Shown in pieces: positions 56,334-61,440 of a stretch of 61,440 nucleotides of DNA (the first letter of the stretch is position 1; each line of letters opens with the position of its first letter). The translations under genes were made by a program, and so were the position numbers. A model generated the notes under the pieces. It did no database searches. It saw only the letters and a program-made list of their open reading frames with translations, and was not told the DNA's origin. Origin of the DNA: Thauera sp. UBA6194 (GTDB taxonomy: Bacteria > Pseudomonadota > Gammaproteobacteria > Burkholderiales > Rhodocyclaceae); the NCBI GenBank assembly GCA_002422685.1, contig DITC01000008.1, positions 1-61,440 of the forward strand. The letters run 5' to 3'.

Positions 56334-56393
56334 ATCAATGGGGTCAGACTCGATTGATCCGCGGAAAAATCAATCGAGTCTGACCCCATTGAT
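56334..56393. repeat. Long inverted repeat, copy B
   Basis: Perfect 25-bp arms (56334-56358 and 56369-56393) with a 10-base spacer CCGCGGAAAA. The arms are those of copy A, without the extra G. The flanks also repeat pieces of the arm: GATCAATGGG at 56323-56332 and CCATTGATTTTC after the right arm. Confidence 0.9.
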
Positions 56394-56451
56394 TTCCATT
56401 GATTTTCTCCAACGCCACAGCGGAACGCCCCCGCTTGCCTCCCGCCCCCCT

Positions 56452-56964
56452 TCACCACAGCCGCGCATCGGGCCGGTATTCGATACGCCGCGTCGTCACC
56501 CGCCGCGCATCCGGGTGCGCAGGGTTCAGCAGGTAACTCCAGCCCACCGGCACCACCACCGAAGGCACGCGCAGCAGCAGTGACGCGCCGCGCGCGAGCC
56601 AGTCGTCGCCGATGCACTGCGACGCGGCGCTGCCCACCGACCAGTCGAAGTTGTCCGCAGCCCAGTCTTGCGGCAGCACGACGCCCTCGGCGGCGCCGAC
56701 GGCCGCGGCGGGCAGCGTCACCTCGACCGCCACCATCTCCCGCGGCGGGCGCATCGGCGTATGCACCCGTTTTTCGAGCTGCGCCAGTGCGAGGCTGTCG
56801 GCCAGGTAGATCACCGGTCGGCCGACGCTGTTCCAGCGCCCGCCGACCGCAGCGGCGCCGTTGCCCGCGCAGGCGAAATCCTCGGCGGCGCACAGCAGCG
56901 CACCCGTGTCGAGGTCGATCCAGTCCTGCGCCAGCCGCCACAGCGTGGCCGTGCGTGCGGCCAT
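56452..56964 (-). CDS. RES-domain toxin
   Basis: 170 residues. RES family toxins, fold related to ADP-ribosyltransferases, deplete NAD+. The conserved Arg is in VGGRWNSVGRPVIYLADS, the Glu in LALAQLEKRV, and a Ser follows in the C-terminal half (RVPSVVVP). The ATG at 56964 overlaps the antitoxin stop by one base (TGATG). The frame is open upstream to 57087, inside the antitoxin gene. Confidence 0.87.
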   Translation of the reverse strand: MAARTATLWRLAQDWIDLDTGALLCAAEDFACAGNGAAAVGGRWNSVGRPVIYLADSLALAQLEKRVHTPMRPPREMVAVEVTLPAAAVGAAEGVVLPQDWAADNFDWSVGSAASQCIGDDWLARGASLLLRVPSVVVPVGWSYLLNPAHPDARRVTTRRIEYRPDARLW

Positions 56965-57440
56965 CAGGCGGCGGTGCCGGCCATGATGCGGCGCAGGGCG
57001 TTCATCACCGCCTGGTGGCCTGGCGTGGTGACGAGCAGTTCGATGGGGATCGCACCGCCCAGCACCGGGATGGGCGCACCCAGCCATTCGCGGGCGGCGG
57101 CCTCGTCGCCGAACACGCGCGTGGCCGCACGCTCGACGTCGATGAGGCGGGCGACGCGGTCGGAGTCGTCCTGCGACAGCGGCTTGCCCTCGCGCACGCG
57201 GCGGTCGTAAGTGGCCGGTGCCACACCCAGCAGTTGCGCCAGGCTGCGCCCGCTACGCCCGAAACCGTGGGCAAACGCATCGAGCGAGCCGGGCTCGAAG
57301 CCCTCACGCACCATGTGATCGCGCTCGAGCGCCGACGCAGCGTGCAGGTAGTGCTCGATGCTGGCCCCGCCCAGCGTTCCGCGCTCAGCGTAAGAGACCG
57401 CGGGTTCACGGGTGGACGGGCTTGGTTTACTGGCGGCCAT
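56964..57440 (-). CDS. Xre/MbcA/ParS-type antitoxin (DUF2384)
   Basis: 158 residues from ATG 57440 (AGGTGA upstream; the open frame reaches a TTG at 57461). N-terminal HTH (SGRSLAQLLGVAPATYDRRV) and a C-terminal toxin-binding domain (VFGDEAAAREWLGAPIPVLG, GHQAVMNALRRIMAGTAA). It blocks the RES toxin and represses the operon. The promoter is at 57471-57499. Confidence 0.87.
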   Translation of the reverse strand: MAASKPSPSTREPAVSYAERGTLGGASIEHYLHAASALERDHMVREGFEPGSLDAFAHGFGRSGRSLAQLLGVAPATYDRRVREGKPLSQDDSDRVARLIDVERAATRVFGDEAAAREWLGAPIPVLGGAIPIELLVTTPGHQAVMNALRRIMAGTAA

Positions 57441-57470
57441 CTTTATCACCTGATTGCTCAACGTGAATCA

Positions 57471-57499
57471 ATTGAATCCCTTCAACCCCAATCTGTCAA
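57471..57499 (-). promoter_or_regulatory. Promoter of the Xre-RES module
   Basis: Minus strand TTGACA (57499-57494), 17-bp spacer, TTCAAT (57476-57471): a consensus -35 and a fair -10. The 8-bp palindrome TCAATTGA (57468-57475) overlaps the -10 and is a candidate operator half. Confidence 0.6.
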
Positions 57500-57588
57500 G
57501 CCGCCGCGCCTGCTCCCGCCGGGATTCGCACGGCGGGTCGGTCCGCCCGCGCGTGCTAGACTCGCGCCCTTCCAAGGATGCGTTCCCG

Positions 57589-58659
57589 ATGCAGATCCAG
57601 CTCCTGATTCCCGGCCTGTTATGGCCTGTCGCCACCCTGCTCGGCCCGGCCTCGGGGCTCGCGCTCGACGGGCTGGCGACCCTGCTCGGCCGCGGGCGGC
57701 GGCAGGTGACGGCCTTCGAACCCTACGACCGCCAGCTCGCGCGCCTGTTCGGCCTGCACGGCGACACCCTGCCGCTGGCGACGCTGCGCCGCCTGGGCGA
57801 AGCCGATGCGCCAGCGCCCGAGCCCGGCAGCCACTGGCTGTGCGCCGATCCGGTCAACCTGTCTTTCGCCCGCGAGCACATGCTGTTGCAGGCGTTTGCG
57901 GACGAAGAGGTGGACGCGGCGGAGAGCGCCGAGCTGGTCGCCGAGCTCAACGGCATCTTCGCGGACCTCGGCCGCTTCGAGGCGTGCACGCCCACGCGCT
58001 GGTACCTGCGCCTGCACCAGCCGACCGCGGTCACGCTCTACCCGCTCGACGACGTGACCGGGCGCCCGGTCAAGCACTTCCTGCCCGAGGGCGACGACGC
58101 CCGCCTGTGGCAGCGCACGATGAACGAAGCGCAGATCGTGCTGCACAACCACGCCCGCAGCCGTGCCCGCGACGAGGCCGGCCGACGCGCAATCAACAGC
58201 GTGTGGCTGTGGGGCGCGGGTGCGCTCGAGGCGCCGCCGCAGGCACCCGCGCGGCAGGTGCAGGCGACCGACCCGATCAGCATCGGCCTCGCCCGCGCCG
58301 CCGGGGTCAAGGTGGAGCCGCCGAACCCGGACAGTGCGCTCACCCAGGACTCGCTGGTCGTGCTCGATGTGTTACGCAAACCCGCCCAGCAGCTCGACCT
58401 CGACGTCTGGCGCCGCGGCCTCGAGGCGCTCGAGCGCGACTGGTTCGCTCCGCTCGCCGACGCCGTGCAGCGCGGCCGGGTGGACACGCTGCGTCTGCTC
58501 GCCCCCGGCGACCGCGGCACGCTGCAGCTCGAAGTGAGCGCCCGCGAACGCTGGAAGTTCTGGCGCAAGCCCTACGCCTTCGACGCGCTGCTGAAGTCGA
58601 TCGCCCCGGCGCCGGTGCAGTTGCCCGACGCTGCAAGCCCCGCCCATGGCCCCCGGTAG
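57589..58659 (+). CDS. COG4255 protein (RpfE-type regulator / phosphoglycerate mutase-like annotation)
   Basis: 356 residues. Start MQIQLLIPGLLWP; blocks HWLCADPVNLSFAREHMLL, ADLGRFEACTPTRWYLRLHQ, VKHFLPEGDDARLWQRTMNE, QIVLHNHARSRARDEAGRRA, INSVWLWGAGAL. This family often lies upstream of recJ in betaproteobacteria, as here (86-bp gap). It is called RpfE-like or, by structural resemblance, phosphoglycerate mutase-like; the biochemical role is not established. Confidence 0.8.
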   Translation: MQIQLLIPGLLWPVATLLGPASGLALDGLATLLGRGRRQVTAFEPYDRQLARLFGLHGDTLPLATLRRLGEADAPAPEPGSHWLCADPVNLSFAREHMLLQAFADEEVDAAESAELVAELNGIFADLGRFEACTPTRWYLRLHQPTAVTLYPLDDVTGRPVKHFLPEGDDARLWQRTMNEAQIVLHNHARSRARDEAGRRAINSVWLWGAGALEAPPQAPARQVQATDPISIGLARAAGVKVEPPNPDSALTQDSLVVLDVLRKPAQQLDLDVWRRGLEALERDWFAPLADAVQRGRVDTLRLLAPGDRGTLQLEVSARERWKFWRKPYAFDALLKSIAPAPVQLPDAASPAHGPR

Positions 58660-58692
58660 GAGCGGCGCAAGCCGCGATTGCAGCCGCTGCAA
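58655..58692. repeat. REP-like palindromic unit before recJ
   Basis: GCGGC-GCAA-GCCGC (58662-58675), a hairpin with a GNRA-type loop, starting 2 bp after the preceding stop codon, followed by GCAGC-C-GCTGC (58680-58691). The GTAGGAGCGGC start resembles the dispersed GTAGGAGCGGCTTCAGCCGC family and is akin to the acnA hairpin at 29808. Confidence 0.5.
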
Positions 58693-58745
58693 GCGCGTCG
58701 CGGGTTTTCAATGAACGCCGGCCCCGTACAAGCTTTTTTCGACCA

Positions 58746-60437
58746 ATGACCCGCATCCAGCCCCGCGCCATCCCGCAGCAAGCCTTCAACCGCCTCGCCG
58801 ACGCTGGCCTGCATCCCCTGCTCGCCCGCCTCTACGCCGCGCGTGGCATCGCCCGCGCCGACGAACTCGACACCAGCCTTAAAAACCTGCTGCCCCCCGA
58901 AGCGCTCACCGGCACGACCGAGGCCGCGATCCTGCTCGCCGACGCGATCGAGGCCGGCGCGCGCATGGTCATCGTCGCCGACTACGACTGCGACGGCGCC
59001 ACCGCCTGCGCGGTGGGCGTGCGCGCGCTGCGCGCCTTCGGCGCCGATGTGCATTACCTGGTGCCGGATCGCGTGACCCTGGGCTACGGCCTCACCCCAG
59101 CCATGGTGGAGATCGCCGCGCGCCTCGAGCCGGACGTGCTGATCACCGTCGACAACGGCATCGCCAGCGTCGAGGGCATCGCCGCGGCGCGCGCCCACGG
59201 CATGGCCACGGTGATCACCGACCACCACCTGCCCGGCGACGTGCTGCCCGAAGCCGACGTGATCGTGAACCCCAACCAGCCGGGCTGCGACTTCCCGAGC
59301 AAGGCGCTGGCTGGCGTGGGCGCGATGTTCTACACCATGCTCGCACTGCGTGCCGAGTTGCGCGAGCGTGGTGCCTTTGCCAGCGCCAAGGAGCCCAACC
59401 TCGCCGAGCTGCTCGACCTGGTGGCGCTGGGCACCGTGGCCGACGTGGTCAAGCTCGACCGCAACAATCGGATCCTGGTCGCACAGGGGCTCGCCCGCAT
59501 GCGCGCAGGGCGCCTGCAGCCGGGCATCCGCGCGCTGTTCGCGGTGGCCGGTCGCGACCCCATGCGCGCCAGCACCACCGACATCGGTTTCATGGTCGCC
59601 CCGCGCCTCAACGCGGCCGGGCGCCTGTCGGACATGAGCCTGGGCATCGAATGCCTGATCACCGACGACGCCGGGCGCGCGATGAACATCGCCCAGGAAC
59701 TCGACAAGCTCAACCGCGAGCGCCGCAGCATCGAGGCTGGCATGCAGGAGGATGCGCTGGCCCGGCTGGAGGGGTTCGATGCCGGCAACCGCGCCACCGT
59801 CGCGCTGTTCGAGCCCGACTGGCACCAGGGCGTGATCGGCATCGTCGCCGGCCGCATCAAGGAACGCCTGCACCGCCCGACCATCGCCTTTGCGCGCGCC
59901 AGCGATGGCGAGCTCAAGGGCTCCGGGCGCTCGATCCCTGGCCTGCATCTGCGCGACGCGCTCGACCTCGTCACCAAGCGCCAGCCCGACCTCATCGTGC
60001 GCTTCGGCGGTCACGCCATGGCGGCGGGCCTCACCATTCGCGAGTCCGAGCTCGCGCGCTTCGACACTGCCTTCGAGGAAGTGGTGGGCGAGCTACTGGA
60101 ACCCGCCCAGCTCGAGCGTCGCATCGACACCGACGGCAGCCTGGAATCCGGCTATTTCGCGCTCGACGCCGTGCGCCTGCTCGAGCACGAGATCTGGGGC
60201 CAGGGCTTTCCGGCGCCGGTGTTCGACGACGTGTTCCGCGTCGAGCGCCAGCGCCTGTTGAAGGACAAGCACCTCAAGCTCGATCTGTGCCGCAACGCCG
60301 CGCGCTACGAGGCCATCCAGTTCAACCACGCCGGCGGCGCCCCGGAGCAGATCCACGCAGCCTACCGCCTGGGCATCAACGAGTTCCGCGGCGTGTCGAG
60401 CGTGCAGTTGATGCTGGAGCATTTCGAGGCCGCCTGA
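58746..60437 (+). CDS. recJ: Single-stranded-DNA-specific exonuclease RecJ
   Basis: 563 residues. DHH phosphoesterase: IVADYDCDGATA, TVDNGIASVEG, VITDHHLPGD, NPNQPGCDFPSKALAGVGA, LVALGTVADVVKL; DHHA1 domain with RSIPGLHLRDAL and IVRFGGHAMAAGL (GGH motif); then an OB fold. It degrades 5' single strands in recombination and mismatch repair. Start ATG 58746. The frame is open far upstream (to 56580), but that is through other genes. Confidence 0.96.
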   Translation: MTRIQPRAIPQQAFNRLADAGLHPLLARLYAARGIARADELDTSLKNLLPPEALTGTTEAAILLADAIEAGARMVIVADYDCDGATACAVGVRALRAFGADVHYLVPDRVTLGYGLTPAMVEIAARLEPDVLITVDNGIASVEGIAAARAHGMATVITDHHLPGDVLPEADVIVNPNQPGCDFPSKALAGVGAMFYTMLALRAELRERGAFASAKEPNLAELLDLVALGTVADVVKLDRNNRILVAQGLARMRAGRLQPGIRALFAVAGRDPMRASTTDIGFMVAPRLNAAGRLSDMSLGIECLITDDAGRAMNIAQELDKLNRERRSIEAGMQEDALARLEGFDAGNRATVALFEPDWHQGVIGIVAGRIKERLHRPTIAFARASDGELKGSGRSIPGLHLRDALDLVTKRQPDLIVRFGGHAMAAGLTIRESELARFDTAFEEVVGELLEPAQLERRIDTDGSLESGYFALDAVRLLEHEIWGQGFPAPVFDDVFRVERQRLLKDKHLKLDLCRNAARYEAIQFNHAGGAPEQIHAAYRLGINEFRGVSSVQLMLEHFEAA

Positions 60438-60613
60438 GCCGCCACCGCCGCGCGCGCACTGCGAACGCGCGAAAAAAGGGAAATAAACCTTGACTCCCGG
60501 CGTGAAGCGGCCAGACTAGCTGGTTTGCTGCAGCGCAACATTGCCGCTCGGTGTGCTCGCACGGGCCCACGGCACCGCGCTGCCTCGACCCGTCCGTCCG
60601 AAAAGAGACCCTC

Positions 60614-61192
60614 ATGAACGCCCCAGAACGCAAGGCCATCGCGCCCCGCAACCCATCCCGCGCGAGCGCCCTCCCCGCCGCACAGCTCGATCGAGCGACA
60701 GCCCCCCACCACGGCGATCCCCTGCAGCTGTGGACCGCGCTCGCCACCCAGGCCACCGAGATGATGCTCGCCTCGGTGCAAGTCATCAGCCACCGCACCG
60801 GTCGCATGGCCACCGCCGGCGCGGCGCCGAGCGCCGACGACCTGGATGAATTCAGCCTGATGGCGCAGGAGAAGTTCGAAGCCGCGGCCGAATCGTCCTC
60901 GTCGGTCACCGCGCACTGGCTGCAGTTGAACCAGCAGCTGTGGATGCAGATGCTCACCCAGATGCAGGCCGGCATGACGGCGATGATGTCGGCCGCGACC
61001 AGCACGAACCTGGCCGAATCGATGACTCACCACGCGACGCTGTTCGCCGCGATGTCGCCCAGCGCCGATGCGCACGCGCAGTTCTCCAGCGCGGCGGCCG
61101 CCCTTACCCGCCGCGCGCTCGACCCGATCCACGCGCGCGCCACCGCCAACGCCGAACGTCTCGGCATGCTCGGGGCGACTGCCGACGCGTGA
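60614..61192 (+). CDS. Phasin (polyhydroxyalkanoate granule protein)
   Basis: 192 residues, mostly amphipathic helix, Ala/Met/Gln-rich: LWTALATQATEMMLASVQVI, MAQEKFEAAAESSSSVTAHW, LQLNQQLWMQMLTQMQAGMT, SAAAALTRRALDPIHARATA. This is the layout of phasins that coat PHA granules. ATG 60614 follows AAAAGAGA. Upstream, 60529-60542 has TTGC-N6-GCAA inside the TGCTGCAGCGCAACA string, which resembles TGC-rich PhaR-type sites; inference only. 55 bp before prfB. Confidence 0.87.
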   Translation: MNAPERKAIAPRNPSRASALPAAQLDRATAPHHGDPLQLWTALATQATEMMLASVQVISHRTGRMATAGAAPSADDLDEFSLMAQEKFEAAAESSSSVTAHWLQLNQQLWMQMLTQMQAGMTAMMSAATSTNLAESMTHHATLFAAMSPSADAHAQFSSAAAALTRRALDPIHARATANAERLGMLGATADA

Positions 61193-61207
61193 TCAGCCGC
61201 ATGGCCC

Positions 61208-61213
61208 TATAAT
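61208..61213 (+). promoter_or_regulatory. prfB -10 box
   Basis: Perfect TATAAT 35 bp before the prfB ATG. No convincing -35 hexamer. Confidence 0.45.
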
Positions 61214-61247
61214 GCGCGGTTTCCCAGATTCAGCCGGAGCCGCACAC

Positions 61248-61440
61248 ATGGAAGCCGAACGCCAGAACGCCATCGCCGAAAAACTCGCCGACCTCGCCGC
61301 CCGCGGTCGCGAACTACGGAGGTATCTTTGACTACGATGTGAAAGAATCGAAGCTCGAAGAGGTTAACCGCGCGCTGGAAGACCCGGCGGTGTGGAACAA
61401 CGCCGAGCGCGCCCAGGAGCTCGGCAAGGAAAAGCGCCAG
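61248..61440 (+). CDS. prfB: Peptide chain release factor 2 (3' partial, programmed +1 frameshift)
   Basis: ATG 61248 begins MEAERQNAIAEKLADLAARG and after 27 codons meets an in-frame UGA (61329-61331). The region reads GGAGG-TAT-CTT-TGA-C, with a Shine-Dalgarno-like GGAGG three bases before the slippery CTT. After a +1 shift the frame continues LDYDVKESKLEEVNRALEDP to the window edge, as in RF2. The shift is autoregulatory: low RF2 slows termination at UGA and raises frameshifting. The remainder of the gene is outside. Confidence 0.96.
61316..61332 (+). promoter_or_regulatory. RF2 +1 frameshift site
   Basis: Internal Shine-Dalgarno GGAGG at 61318-61322, then TAT, CTT and UGA followed by C: the standard bacterial release-factor 2 recoding cassette. 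Confidence 0.95.

Noticed and set aside
56580..58745. N-terminal extension of the recJ frame
   Set aside because: Runs through the antitoxin, promoter and COG4255 genes; family homology begins at ATG 58746.
60490..60518. Phasin promoter TTGACT - 17 bp - AGACTA
   Set aside because: The -35 and spacing are good, but the -10 matches poorly; not listed as a feature.

Overview
The window is a GC-rich (about 65-70%) bacterial chromosome segment. Gene content and order point to a betaproteobacterium of the Thauera/Azoarcus (Rhodocyclales/Zoogloeaceae) type. The main pointers are the block orn - M48 protease - rsgA, the run COG4255 protein - recJ - phasin - prfB, divergent acnB/acnA, a phasin (polyhydroxyalkanoate storage), a PEP-CTERM-tagged secreted esterase and a torSRT cassette. 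Genus is inferred from remembered gene order, not from any search.

Left end (1-7.8 kb) is accessory and defence-like. It holds the 3' part of an MmeI/type IIG-like adenine DNA methyltransferase whose middle (specificity) part has lower GC than its flanks; a compact island of two convergent toxin-antitoxin modules (PIN toxin with two tandem ribbon-helix-helix antitoxins, then TumA/TumE on the other strand) bracketed by two nearly identical palindromes; an unrecognised 269-residue protein; and a large TIR - transmembrane - WD40 protein that keeps the glutamate expected of a TIR NADase.

7.8-24 kb carries sensing, transport and miscellaneous metabolism: torR, torS and torT (TMAO-type two-component system with its periplasmic sensor, but no torCAD reductase in the window), an MFS exporter, a histidine/arginine-type ABC importer operon, an ATP-grasp protein, a luciferase-like flavin oxidoreductase, a BtuF-like metal-chelate receptor, and a second accessory cassette in which ccdAB lies 45 bp upstream of, and co-directional with, a phospholipase D-helicase-DUF3427 protein.

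24-55 kb is mostly core genome: divergent acnB/acnA with a shared promoter palindrome, a YchJ-like protein, a two-RCK potassium channel with a DUF6394 partner, S4 and Ap4A phosphorylase genes, YkgJ, UPF0149, a TrmB-like methyltransferase, a DusC-like enzyme, rpmE with clear promoter and terminator, an ArnT-like glycosyltransferase, orn, an M48 protease, rsgA, an alpha/beta hydrolase, comEC, a chemoreceptor, lolD with a single Lol permease, a CHASE-PAS-GGDEF cyclase and a YgiQ radical SAM protein.

55-61.4 kb: a PEP-CTERM GDSL esterase gene sits between two copies of a long inverted repeat, followed by a fourth toxin-antitoxin module (Xre/RES), then the COG4255 gene, recJ, a phasin and the start of prfB with its programmed +1 frameshift. 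Features that stand out are the number of toxin-antitoxin modules (four in 61 kb), the palindromes that bracket accessory cargo twice, the TIR-WD40 protein, and the ccdAB-helicase linkage. No tRNA, rRNA, CRISPR array or intact transposase was seen.
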